Source: Streptomyces sp. NBC_01549 (GTDB lineage: Bacteria; Actinomycetota; Actinomycetes; Streptomycetales; Streptomycetaceae). Taken from it: 64,000 nucleotides of DNA. Location of the stretch: contig NZ_JAPEPW010000001.1 in the NCBI RefSeq assembly GCF_026339955.1, forward strand, positions 3,188,501-3,252,500. The letters run 5' to 3'. The notes beneath the pieces are model-generated. The model searched no databases. It was not told the origin of the DNA and saw only the letters and a list, made by a program, of their open reading frames with translations. The stretch's first letter is position 1; every line of letters starts with the position of its first letter. The position numbers and the translations under genes are program-made. Positions 50,273 to 59,144 of the stretch are shown here, piece after piece.

Positions 50273-51658
50273 TTACAGGGACTGACGCATGATCCAGTCC
50301 CGGATGCCGGGGATGGTGTAGGCGACCTGCCAGGTGGCCATGTGCGCGCTGGTGGTGGAGCCGGACGGCACGACGGTGCCGGCCTCGAAGGCGGCGAAGT
50401 TCACCGGGGTCCTCTGTGCCTTCATGCTCCGGACGTCCGCGGCGAACTCCGCGGCCGTGGACCGGCCGTCCCACAGGGCGGTGCTGACCTGCGTGCCCTG
50501 GTCCTGGATGACCTCGGTGATGGCCTGCTCGCCGGGGTATGCCTTGGTGTCGTCAGCGGAGACGAGGATCCACAGCTTCTTCTGGGCCAGCGGCGCGGCC
50601 TGAGTCTCCGGCCACTGGCCGGCGACGATGAACGCGGCCGCGAAGAGGTCGGGGTACCTGATGTTCAGGCCCAGCGACATCATCGCGCCCATCGACTGCC
50701 CGGTCGTGTAGAGCCGGTTCCGGTCGATGCTGTACTGCCGCGTCACCGACTCGACGAGGTTGGCGGTGGCCTCGAACAGCGTCGAGGGCTCGTAGGTGTC
50801 GTCGATCACCACGGAGCCGTATTCGGGCGCCAGGACGAAGGACTCGTGCCGTGTCTGGTCTTCCGGGCTCGCCCAGCACACGGCGCCGAGGCCCTGGACC
50901 AGGGGGCCTTCCGTCGCGACGTTGACCACGCTCGCGTCGTGCAATGAACAGCACCATCGGGTAGCTCTTGCGGCGGTCGTAGTTCTTCGGGACGAACAGG
51001 TTGTACTTCAGGGTCTGTCCGGTCGCGGGGTCGCTGAACGAGAACTGCCGGAAGTCGTCGACGATCAGGTTCACCACCGCGTGGGTGGACCGCGCCGTGC
51101 TGTCCGGGGCGTAGCGGGTGCCGTGGGTCGTGGTGACGGTGCCCGTCTGGGTCAGTGTGGCCTCGCCGCGACGATGGTTCCTCCCGGCGTGGTGTCGCCG
51201 ACCACCGGACCCCCTTGCCCGGGCCCGCCGCCGGCATCGCCGGAACCGTCGCCCGATCCGTCGCCGGGAGGGGCGCCGGGTCCCTGCTGTGTCACCCACA
51301 GGGCCGCCGCGGTGTCGTCCGGCGACAGCTCCACGATGACGTAGCGGCCGTCCTCGCCCCGCCGCGCGAGGCCGGCCGTCCGGTTCGCGTAGACCTTGGT
51401 CACGGTGCGGTCGGTGACCGCGAACGTCGACGTCGACAGCGTCGAGCCGTCGATGTCCCGGTCGTAGTCGACGGCCACCGCGACGAGTTTCTGCCCGGAG
51501 CCGAAGACCTGCGTGATGGCGGTGACGCTCCGCACGTGGTCACCCCCCGAGCCCGTCGGGTCCGCCGCGTCGGCCGAGCCGGGGGTCGCGCTGCCGAACA
51601 CCGCCAGAGCGCCCGCTGTCGCAGTCGCGGATCCGGCCATGAACGTACGCCTGTCCAT
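50273..51658 (-). pseudogene. poly(3-hydroxyalkanoate) depolymerase/esterase-like gene with two frameshifts
   Basis: Three frames join into one protein. First: Tat-like signal MDRRTFMAGSATATAGALAVFG, then a domain ending GGTIVAA (about 51170). Second: ATLTQTGTVTTTHGTRYAP through YNLFVPKNYDRRKSYPMVLFI (to about 50945). Third: HDASVVNVATEGPL, the lipase box GQSMGAMMS, DDTKAYPGEQ, TVVPSGSTTSAHMATWQVAYTIPGIRDW. One extra G at about 50943 and a 1-2 base indel at about 51164 break it. Catalytic parts are otherwise intact. Sequencing error cannot be excluded, but neighbours are decayed too. Confidence 0.78.
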
Positions 51659-51682
51659 GAAGATGAGCTCCTTCGAGAGTGA

Positions 51683-52089
51683 TTGCCAGGGCTATTGGGT
51701 GGCACTGTTTCGCCCCATGCTGTGAAGCGGTTCAAGAAGACAGCTCTTTTTTACAGGTTACGCAGAGGTTTCCTGGTCGCGTACGTGAATTCGCGGCGTG
51801 CAATCTTAGCTAACGCGCGGCAATTGTTGACGGCCTCGATTTCCGGTGTGACGATCCTGACGCGGCGGGAGGGCTGCCTGGTCCGGGGCGGCCCGGCGGG
51901 CGTGCCTGGTGTCGGGCGTTCTCGCGCTTTACCGATGGCCGAAATTTGCAGAACCCTGGCTGTTTACCGCGTGTCGCAACGGGCGTCTTTGGTTTAACGG
52001 GCGTCTTCGATTTGACGGACGTCTTCGATTTGTCGGGCGCCTTCGGCTTTTCGGGCGTCTTCCGCTGGTCGGGCAATGACTTCTTGAAT
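51683..52089. other. gene-poor stretch containing tandem repeats
   Basis: About 400 bp without a convincing gene, lower in GC than the surroundings near 51730-51830. It includes the 18-bp repeats at 51981-52070. No known family seen on either strand. Confidence 0.55.
51981..52070. repeat. five tandem 18-bp repeats
   Basis: Units of the form GGGCGTCTTCGATTTGAC at 51981, 51999, 52017, 52035 and 52053, with one to six changes. Read on the minus strand they give Lys/Pro/Thr hexapeptides (KTPVKP, KTSVKS), and on the plus strand GVFDLT. Neither frame has a clear gene context. Confidence 0.85.
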
Positions 52090-52104
52090 ATGAGGGAGAA
52101 AGCT

Positions 52105-52599
52105 GTGGTTCCCAAGAATGAGAACGAGAGCACTCGGCTCGGCAGCCCGCTGGGCTAGCGGCTGGGCACCGAGGCCGTCCGGGTCAGCGAGACCATCGAG
52201 ACCTCCGGCGGCGGTTCGGGCTCGACGGTGCGCCTCCTCACCGACACCGTCACGGTCGACACGATGGCGATGGGACATCCGACGGGACCGGCGAAGACGT
52301 ACGACTTCACCCCGACCGGCACGGCCGACGTACCGATCTGGATCCTCCAGCTCGGCAACGGCGCGTTCGTGGGGGTGGAACCGGAGCTGTCCACCGACAC
52401 CGCGCTGGCCATCAAGAAGCACTCGCCGTTCCCGCACACCGCCGTCATGTCGATGCTCGAAGGCGGCTCGAAGAACATGGCCGAGGCGCAGAGCTACGCC
52501 CGGATCACCTACGAGGCGATGGACTCGTCGTACGCCCAGGGCTCGGCCGAGACGGTCGCGGCGAAGATCGGCGCCATGCTGCACTCCCTACGCGGCTGA
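52105..52599 (+). pseudogene. conserved hypothetical gene interrupted by an amber codon
   Basis: GTG 52105 (GGGAG eight bases upstream) opens VPKNENESTRLGSPLG, then TAG at 52156-52158, then the same frame continues RLGTEAVRVSETIETSGGGS, TVDTMAMGHPTGPAKTYDF, VPIWILQLGNGAFVGVEPELSTD, EAQSYARITYEAMDSSYAQ to 52599. One CAG-to-TAG change would explain it. Restart at GTG 52228 could give 123 residues. Protein family not recognised. Confidence 0.6.
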
Positions 52600-52631
52600 A
52601 CCTGCCCGGGGTGCGGAGGCCGAGCCCCTGC

Positions 52632-53577
52632 TCACGCGCCGCGCCAGGCGCTGAGCAGTTCCTCGGGACCGTATGCCGCCTGGAGTCCGGCACAGCCGAC
52701 CCCGCACCGCGAGACGGCCACGAGCGGTACGGGCTCGTCGGTGATCGCCGCCCGGTGCTTCTGCAGTGCGGCCAGGTCGTGGCTGTCGAACGCGGAGTTC
52801 TCCAGCCATTCGACCGAGCCGAGGAAGAGCAACCGCTTGGCCACAGGCTCCCGGTCGGCGCCCACCAGGTCGATCTCCACGTCGTTGCTGCGGGTCCAGT
52901 ACCCGCCGATCGCCGGGGCGGCGGGCAGGAGCCCGTCCGGCAGGAGACGGGCGAGGGATTCCCGGACCAGGGGCTCGATCGCGCGGCCCCGCCAGCTCGT
53001 CCACGGCTCCTTGATCCGGCTCAGAGTGAGATCTCCCCGCATCCGCTCGATCTCCGCCATGTGCGGATCCAGAAACGCGAGCCAGAACCGCAGATAAGGG
53101 TCCGCCACTCGGTAGCGGCGTTCCTTCGACGGCCGTAGTGAGAGGGGAAGTTCGGCTGCCACCACCCGTTTCTCGGTCAGGCACCCGTTTCTCGGTCAGG
53201 ACATCCGTGGCTCGGGTGGGAGTGGTGTGGGCGATGTTGCCGACGGCGCGCGATGTTGGTGAAGGTTCGCTCCCCGCTTCCGATGGCTCGCAGGACTTCC
53301 CTGCTCATCGCCTGGGGTGGGAACTCCGCGGCCAGTGACCGCTCGGCGGAGACCAGCAGTGCCGAGATCGGGTTGTCCAGCGAGTCGCGGAGGAACTCCC
53401 GGACATCCGCTCCGTGCGCCGGAGGAACTCCTCGACGAGGCTGGACTTGCCGACCCGCCGCCTTCCACGCATGAGGACGCATTGACCCGGTTTCGCCTAC
53501 CCGGCGGCGTCGTGAACCGCCTGGAAGACATTGCGGAGCACGTTCAGCTCACGGTCCCGCCCGACGAAACGACGCAT
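52632..53577 (-). pseudogene. AAA ATPase with DUF234 domain, heavily decayed
   Basis: Pieces in order on the minus strand: MRRFVGRDRELNVLRNVFQAV (from 53577), a TAG stop, QCVLMRGRRRVGKSSLVEEFLRR with the Walker A, a large deletion, REFLRDSLDNPISALLVSAERS and EVLRAIGSGERTFTNIARR in another frame, then VVAAELPLSLRPSKERRYRVADPYLRFWL and the DUF234 nuclease-like end (NDVEIDLVGADRE). At least one stop, one deletion and two frameshifts. Intact relatives are about 450 residues and have been linked to mobile elements and defence. Confidence 0.8.
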
Positions 53578-53643
53578 GAGAAGACCCCTGTGGGCGACAG
53601 TATCGGGAGAATCGGCAGAGATTGGCCCTCATTCGGGCATGCC

Positions 53644-56097
53644 TCACCCGGGCATGACGCCGTGGATGCGGGAGAGGGTGAAGACGCGCTCGGCGTCCCG
53701 CAGATGACACCAGGCTTCGAGGTAGGGCGGGTCGAGTACGAGGCGGCTGAGGGTGCGCAGGGTCCGGTTGCCCGAGGTGGCGACGTAGTCGACGGTGATG
53801 GCCTCACCGGTGTCGATGGCGTGGGCGAGCTGGCGGACATCGCTGTACGGCAGTCGCTTCGCCCACCCCGCGACGATCTCCTCGGTGTCCGTGGCGAAGG
53901 GCCCTCCTCCGTCGAACGGCGCTGTTTCCGATGGGGGTCCCTCCGCTCGATCGAAGCCGAGAGTGGGGGAAGTCGGCGCGGCGGCCAGCAGTCGGGTCGC
54001 CAAGGCGTTCGGGTCGACGGCGGCCGGTGGCATCGCCGCGAGGGTGGCCGCGATCCGGCGCCTGTCCTTTGCGCCCGTGCCTCGTGGGGCCGGAACGGGT
54101 GTGGTGGCCCGCCGAGGTCGGGTCTTGTCGATGCGTACCGTGCCGTCGGACGTCTCGGCGACAGGGGCGTACCCCTGGGATCGGAGCGCGGCAAGGGTCG
54201 TGTCGAGGGGGCTCCGGCTGACCAGCACCGTCGGCGCCAGGTGTCGTAGTCCGAGCTTGGCGAGCCCCCGGTGGGCGGCGAGCTCGGCCAGCAGCGCGGG
54301 CTCGTCGCCGTGGATGACGCAGGCGGCGGGGGCGATGCGCACGCGCCCGTGGCCGCGCGCTGTGTCGGCGATCAGATACGACAGCGGCTGTGGCAGCGGC
54401 CCGGTGGCGACAGCGGTCAGGTCGGCGGTGATGTCGTCGGGGACACGGCCGGCATCCAGAGCCCGGCGGATGCCACCGGCGCTGAACCGCCACACGGACG
54501 CCGTGCCGCTGGTCTCCCGGTCGGCGACGGAGTCCAGGAGTGCGGCGAGCCGCGCGGACGGTGTGCCCGTGACGACGGCGGTGAGGTCGGCGCCGATCCG
54601 GGCCGTCGAGACGGCCGGGGGCAGCAGCCGCCCGCACGCGATGCTCAGCCCCTCCGCGTCGCCGTCCCGCAGGTTGATGCCGATGGAGGACAGGGCACCG
54701 TGCGCCAGTACGCCGACAAGCTCGGCCTCACGGATCACGGCGGCGAACGGCGTTCCGTCCTGGGGCGATGAGTCGGCGAGTGGACGGTGCCAGGCGATCA
54801 GCGGTCCCAGATCCGAGGTGACCCTCGCGCCCTGCCCTGCCGGGAGCTGTGCGGCCGCGGCCAGCAGCCCGTCGCGGGCCCGCAGGCAGCCGTCGCAGGG
54901 CGGTGCGCCGGCGAGGGCGGGGAGCGCCTTGTTGTCCTCGTCGCGCGCCAGGGTGGGGGTGAGCGGCAGGTTTCGCCATGCCTGAAGCAGTACGGCGAAC
55001 TGCTCCGACGGTTCCTGCTCGGCCCAGGCATCGTAAGTGTCGGTGGATGCCATGCGATCGCCGTCCCGGCCCAGCAGCCCGGCGGCGTACGCGGCCTCGA
55101 GGGTGATGCGTACGACGGCGTCGTCGGCCTGGGCGGCCTTGCCGATCCGGGCCAGTTCACGTGCACCGATCCCGCCGGACTTCAGCCGGGCCGGCGCGGT
55201 CGCCGAGCAGGCCGACAGGACCGAGACGGCTCGGGCCACGAAGGCCGTGGCCGCGGCTGACGCTTCGCGATCCACCTCCGCCGGGGTGACGGACACCAGC
55301 CGCACGGAAGGAGGGACGGGCTCGAACGGGGCCTGCCAGGAGGGCCCGCGCAGCGCGAGCGCCACCTCGGCAGGCATACGGGCCGGCCCGTAGCGGTGAC
55401 GGTCCTGGACCAGGAGCCCACGGTCCAGTGCCCATTGCGCGCCCGGTTCCAGGCCGGTGCCGGGAACCCCGAACATGATGAACTCAGGCTGCCTCGCCGT
55501 GGCTCCCGCTCGCCGTTCGAGCAGCTTCCGGGCCGCCGCAGGGGCCTTCGCGACCACTGAGGCGATCTGCTCCGGGTCGCTGTGGTGTTCCACCAGGGCG
55601 GCCAGCCGCTGCGGCTTGGTGCCGGGCGGCGTGACGCCCAGTGTCACCAGCATGCGGCGCAGTTCGTCGGACGTCGTGCCCGTCAGCAGCTCTTCCAGCG
55701 GAGCGTCGAGCCCCAGAGGCGCGTCCCAGGCCCGCCGCAGCGGTGCGGCCATGCGGAGCTTCCCCGCGCCGTCCGGCCAGACCAGAGCATGATCGGCCAG
55801 AACCTCCAGCGCGGCGTCCAGCTCGCGAGTGGTCTCGTCGTCCGCCGCCCCCAGCAGCTTCGCCAGGGCATCGCGGGAAGCGGGTGCCCCGAGCGCCGCC
55901 AGCGCCTCGGTCACCTGCAGGTACGGGCGCGTGAGCCGCGGCAGGGCCAGTGCCACCGGCCCCTGGCGCTGAAGACGGTCGGCCAACTCCCCCAGCGAGC
56001 GCGGCTCCGGAGGGGCCACGGCGTCCTTCCGTGCCATGAGCACGCGTGCCAGGCGAGCGCCGTCGAGGCTGCTCAGCCATTCCGCCAGGGAATTCAT
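53644..56097 (-). CDS. helicase-associated (XPB/Ssl2-like) protein with C-terminal WYL-like domain
   Basis: Protein of 817 residues. The N-terminal region has winged-helix-like segments (LAEWLSSLDGARLARVLMARKDAVAPPEPRSLGELADRLQ; RRMLVTLGVTPPGTKPQRLAALVEHHSDPEQIASVV), the middle the conserved helicase-C_3 region, and the C-terminus (about 745-815) a WYL-type fold (AITVDYVATSGNRTLRTLSRLVLDPPYLEAWCHLRDAERVFTLSRIHGVMPG). No Walker motifs. Conserved in actinobacteria beside DNA repair helicases; role unknown. Residues about 708-723 (SPTLGFDRAEGPPSET) are the in-frame translation of palindromic repeat copy C, an insertion absent from normal members by inference. Confidence 0.85.
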   Translation of the reverse strand: MNSLAEWLSSLDGARLARVLMARKDAVAPPEPRSLGELADRLQRQGPVALALPRLTRPYLQVTEALAALGAPASRDALAKLLGAADDETTRELDAALEVLADHALVWPDGAGKLRMAAPLRRAWDAPLGLDAPLEELLTGTTSDELRRMLVTLGVTPPGTKPQRLAALVEHHSDPEQIASVVAKAPAAARKLLERRAGATARQPEFIMFGVPGTGLEPGAQWALDRGLLVQDRHRYGPARMPAEVALALRGPSWQAPFEPVPPSVRLVSVTPAEVDREASAAATAFVARAVSVLSACSATAPARLKSGGIGARELARIGKAAQADDAVVRITLEAAYAAGLLGRDGDRMASTDTYDAWAEQEPSEQFAVLLQAWRNLPLTPTLARDEDNKALPALAGAPPCDGCLRARDGLLAAAAQLPAGQGARVTSDLGPLIAWHRPLADSSPQDGTPFAAVIREAELVGVLAHGALSSIGINLRDGDAEGLSIACGRLLPPAVSTARIGADLTAVVTGTPSARLAALLDSVADRETSGTASVWRFSAGGIRRALDAGRVPDDITADLTAVATGPLPQPLSYLIADTARGHGRVRIAPAACVIHGDEPALLAELAAHRGLAKLGLRHLAPTVLVSRSPLDTTLAALRSQGYAPVAETSDGTVRIDKTRPRRATTPVPAPRGTGAKDRRRIAATLAAMPPAAVDPNALATRLLAAAPTSPTLGFDRAEGPPSETAPFDGGGPFATDTEEIVAGWAKRLPYSDVRQLAHAIDTGEAITVDYVATSGNRTLRTLSRLVLDPPYLEAWCHLRDAERVFTLSRIHGVMPG
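53929..53975. repeat. palindromic repeat copy C, in frame inside the helicase-associated gene
   Basis: Complement of copy B with few changes: CGATGGGGGTCCCTCCGCTC then GATCGAAGCCGAGAGTGGGG and GAAGTCG. It adds about 16 codons without a stop or shift. Confidence 0.78.
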
Positions 56098-56267
56098 GTG
56101 GGATGCACCTCGTCAGACCGGAGAGCGAGCGCCGGAGCCGGTCCGGCGCCGGGTCCAAGGGTGGCGCACTCCCGTGATCCGCGGGTGCCGCACGAAGACA
56201 GGTCACCCCTTGGTGGGCGTCGGCGCTTCATCGGGGCCGGCTCAGGGCGGAAACCGAGACGGACAAC

Positions 56268-56305
56268 GTCGAAGGGCCCCACCGCGAACGGTGGGGCCCT
56301 TCGAC
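56268..56305 (-). terminator. terminator of tRNA-Ser(GGA)
   Basis: Perfect stem GTCGAAGGGCCCCACCG (56268-56284) with its complement (56289-56305), just past the tRNA 3' end. Resembles the other tRNA-Ser terminators in the window. Confidence 0.85.
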
Positions 56306-56327
56306 ATCGTGCCCGGTGAGGCACTGG

Positions 56328-56412
56328 CGGAGGATACGAGATTCGAACTCGTGAGGGGTTGCCCCCAACACGCTTTCCAAGCGTGCGCCCTAGGCCTCTA
56401 GGCGAATCCTCC
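56328..56412 (-). tRNA. tRNA-Ser(GGA)
   Basis: 85 nt. Acceptor GGAGGAT/ATCCTCC with discriminator G, D-arm, anticodon stem CACGC/GCGTG with loop TTGGAAA (anticodon GGA, reads UCC/UCU), long variable arm with TTGGGGGCAACCCC, and GAGTTCGAATC T-arm. No encoded CCA. Confidence 0.95.
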
Positions 56413-56486
56413 GCGGCAAACAATACAAGACGTTGAGGAGTGCTCGCGAACTCGTTCCCCCCTCCCGGATCGGGTACTCTGTGCGG

Positions 56487-56573
56487 AGCCCCTCACGTGG
56501 CGCTATCTGACTGAACTCCCCCAGGGCCGGAAGGCAGCAAGGGTAGGTTGGCTCTGGCGGGTGCGTGGGGGGC
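56487..56573 (+). ncRNA. ffs: small bacterial signal recognition particle RNA
   Basis: The conserved SRP hairpin apex CAGGGCCGGAAGGCAGCAAGG lies near 56522-56541 (GGCCGGAAGGCAGCAAGGGT). The outer strands CCCCTCACG (56489-56497) and GCGTGGGG (56563-56570) pair. Length about 87 nt is as expected. Upstream of dnaX, as in other streptomycetes. Exact ends uncertain by a few bases. Confidence 0.87.
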
Positions 56574-56677
56574 GCTTGCGTTTGCGGGGCGGGATGCGGC
56601 GGGGGTCCGGGGGCCAGGGTGCCCTGGTGCTCGGCGAACGGTCCTTGTTGTCAGTGGGCGCCTATAACCTCGTATGT

Positions 56678-58990
56678 GTGTCGTCTCTCGCGCTGTACCG
56701 CCGCTATCGCCCGGAGTCGTTCGCCGAGGTCATCGGGCAGGAACATGTCACCAGCCCGTTGCAGCAGGCGCTGCGGAACAACCGGGTCAATCACGCGTAC
56801 CTGTTCAGCGGTCCGCGCGGGTGCGGGAAGACGACCAGTGCGCGGATTCTGGCCCGGTGTCTGAACTGCGAGCAGGGGCCCACGCCGACTCCCTGCGGGG
56901 AGTGTCAGTCCTGCATGGACCTCGCGCGCAACGGACGGGGGTCGATCGACGTCATCGAGATCGACGCCGCCTCGCACGGTGGCGTCGACGACGCTCGTGA
57001 CCTGCGGGAAAAGGCCTTCTTCGGACCTGCGAGCAGTCGGTACAAGATCTACATCATCGACGAGGCCCACATGGTCACCTCGGCGGGCTTCAACGCCCTG
57101 CTGAAGGTCGTCGAGGAGCCGCCGGAGCATCTCAAGTTCATCTTCGCCACGACCGAACCCGAGAAGGTCATCGGGACGATCCGGTCGCGGACCCACCACT
57201 ATCCCTTCCGGCTGGTGCCGCCCGGGACGCTGCGGGAGTACCTCGGCGAGGTCTGCGGGCAGGAGGGCATTCCCGTCGAGGACGGTGTGCTGCCGCTGGT
57301 AGTGAGGGCCGGCGCCGGCTCCGTGCGTGACTCCATGTCCGTCATGGATCAGCTCCTCGCGGGGGCGAGTACCGACGGTGTGACGTACGCCATGGCCACC
57401 TCGCTGCTGGGCTACACGGACGGTTCGTTGCTCGATTCCGTGGTCGAGGCGTTCGCCGCGGGTGACGGCGCCGCGGCCTTCGAGGTCGTGGACCAGGTCA
57501 TCGAGGGGGGCAACGACCCCCGGAGATTCGTCGCGGACCTGCTGGAGCGGCTGCGCGATCTGGTGATCCTGGCCGCCGTTCCCGACGCCGCCGAGAAAGG
57601 GCTCATCGACGCCCCGTCCGACGTCGTGGAGCGCATGCAGGCCCAGGCCGGGGTCTTCGGCGCCGCGGAGCTGAGCCGCGCCGCCGACCTCGTCAACGAG
57701 GGGCTGACGGAGATGCGCGGCGCCACCTCGCCGCGACTCCAGCTCGAGCTCATCTGCGCGCGCGTGCTCCTGCCCGCGGCATACGGGGACGAGCGATCCG
57801 TCATGGCCCGCCTGGACCGGATCGAGCGCGGGGTGAACTTCTCCGGCGGTGGCGCGGGCGCCCCCGCCATGGGGTACGTACCCGGTCCCGAGGTGCATGG
57901 AGGGGCGCCGGCCGCGGGCGCCGCGACGGTTTTGCCGGGCGGCGGTGTCGCCGCGGCCCGGGCCGCCGTGCGGTCGACGGGGCCCGGAGGGCAGGCAACG
58001 GCAAACGAGGGATACGGGGCCGGCGGCGGGGCGTACGGGACCGGTGGTGCCGGTGGGGATGCTGCGGCGCCGGGTGCGGCCCCTGCCCCGGCACCGGCTC
58101 CCGCGCCTGCCGCGGCCGCGCCCGCTGCTCCTCCGGCCGCCGCTTCGGCCCCGCCCGTTTCCCCGCCGGGAGCCGCGCCAGGTGCCTGGCCCACCGCGAC
58201 GGCCGCGGGCAGCGGTCGGCGTCCGGGTGGCTGGCCGACCGCGACACCCGCGGGCGGGGGACAGGCCCCCGCCGCGTCCGGCGCACCCGCGGCTCCGCCG
58301 GCGACACCGGCTCCCGGCCCCGGTCCCGCGGCCACATCCGCCGCCGCGCCGGCAACCGCCGCCGGCGGCGTCGACCCCCGCATGATCTGGCCGAACATCC
58401 TGGAGGCGGTGAAGAACCGCCGCCGCTTCACCTGGATCCTGCTCAGCCAGAACGCGCAGGTCACCGGCTACGACGGCACGACCCTGCAGATCGGCTTCGT
58501 CAACGCCGGCGCCCGCGACAACTTCGCGAGCAGCGGCAGCGAGGAAGTCCTGAAGCAGGCGCTGGCCGAACAGTTCAACGTGCAGTGGAAGATCGAGGCG
58601 ATCGTCGACACCTCCGGTGGCTCGGCACCGCCACCGATGTCGGCCTCCGGTCCCGGGTTCGGTGGCGGCGGCAGCGGTGGTTACGGCAGCGGTGGTGGTG
58701 GCGGTTACGGGGGAGCCCCGGCCGCCCCGCGTCCCGCTCCCCAGCAGCCTCCGGCCCCGGCTCCGCGCCCCGCCGCGCAGCAGGGCCCGCCCGCGGGCCA
58801 GGCTTCGTCCGCGTCCGCCTCGACGCCCGGCCCGCCACCCCCCGCCGCCTACGAGCCGCCTCCGGTGGCCCCCGAGGACGACATCCCCGAGGACGACGAC
58901 CCCGACCTCGACGAGTCCGCCCTCTCGGGCCACGACCTGATCGTCCGTGAACTGGGGGCGACGGTGGTGGAGGAGTTCTCCAACGAGTGA
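56678..58990 (+). CDS. dnaX: DNA polymerase III gamma/tau subunit
   Basis: Clamp-loader subunit of 770 residues from GTG 56678 (SSLALYRRYRPESFAEVIGQE). Seen: Walker A GPRGCGKTTSARIL near 45, zinc Cys cluster (CLNCEQGPTPTPCGECQSC), Walker B YIIDEAHM near 125, TTEPEKVIGTIRSRTHHYPF (sensor 1, SRC-like arginine finger region). Domain III ends near 390. A very long disordered Ala/Pro/Gly region (about 410-565) and a C-terminal tau domain (IWPNILEAVKNRRRFTWILLSQNAQV) follow, then another Gly/Pro-rich segment and an acidic tail with a conserved HDLIVRELGATVVEEFSNE end. No obvious frameshift slippery site checked. Confidence 0.96.
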   Translation: MSSLALYRRYRPESFAEVIGQEHVTSPLQQALRNNRVNHAYLFSGPRGCGKTTSARILARCLNCEQGPTPTPCGECQSCMDLARNGRGSIDVIEIDAASHGGVDDARDLREKAFFGPASSRYKIYIIDEAHMVTSAGFNALLKVVEEPPEHLKFIFATTEPEKVIGTIRSRTHHYPFRLVPPGTLREYLGEVCGQEGIPVEDGVLPLVVRAGAGSVRDSMSVMDQLLAGASTDGVTYAMATSLLGYTDGSLLDSVVEAFAAGDGAAAFEVVDQVIEGGNDPRRFVADLLERLRDLVILAAVPDAAEKGLIDAPSDVVERMQAQAGVFGAAELSRAADLVNEGLTEMRGATSPRLQLELICARVLLPAAYGDERSVMARLDRIERGVNFSGGGAGAPAMGYVPGPEVHGGAPAAGAATVLPGGGVAAARAAVRSTGPGGQATANEGYGAGGGAYGTGGAGGDAAAPGAAPAPAPAPAPAAAAPAAPPAAASAPPVSPPGAAPGAWPTATAAGSGRRPGGWPTATPAGGGQAPAASGAPAAPPATPAPGPGPAATSAAAPATAAGGVDPRMIWPNILEAVKNRRRFTWILLSQNAQVTGYDGTTLQIGFVNAGARDNFASSGSEEVLKQALAEQFNVQWKIEAIVDTSGGSAPPPMSASGPGFGGGGSGGYGSGGGGGYGGAPAAPRPAPQQPPAPAPRPAAQQGPPAGQASSASASTPGPPPPAAYEPPPVAPEDDIPEDDDPDLDESALSGHDLIVRELGATVVEEFSNE

Positions 58991-59144
58991 ACAAGGGAGT
59001 GCGGGAAGGGACGGGCGGCGCCCCATCGCACCCCGCCGCCCTCGGATACACCCGGCCCCTCTCGGAGGATCGCACCAACCCCTCGCACCCCCCGCTTCGG
59101 AAGCCCCCACAAAGGCACCCGGCTCCGGCGGATAGGCTGACCCC

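Noticed and set aside
51000..51020. AGGGTCTGTCCGG resembling the MITE end
   Set aside because: It encodes TGQTLKY of the esterase in frame and has no partner repeat or TA duplicates nearby.
56240..56305. Second integrated element at tRNA-Ser(GGA), suggested by AAACCGAGACGG near it
   Set aside because: No att duplicate, integrase or mobile genes flank this tRNA; the short word match to the AICE end repeat is partial.
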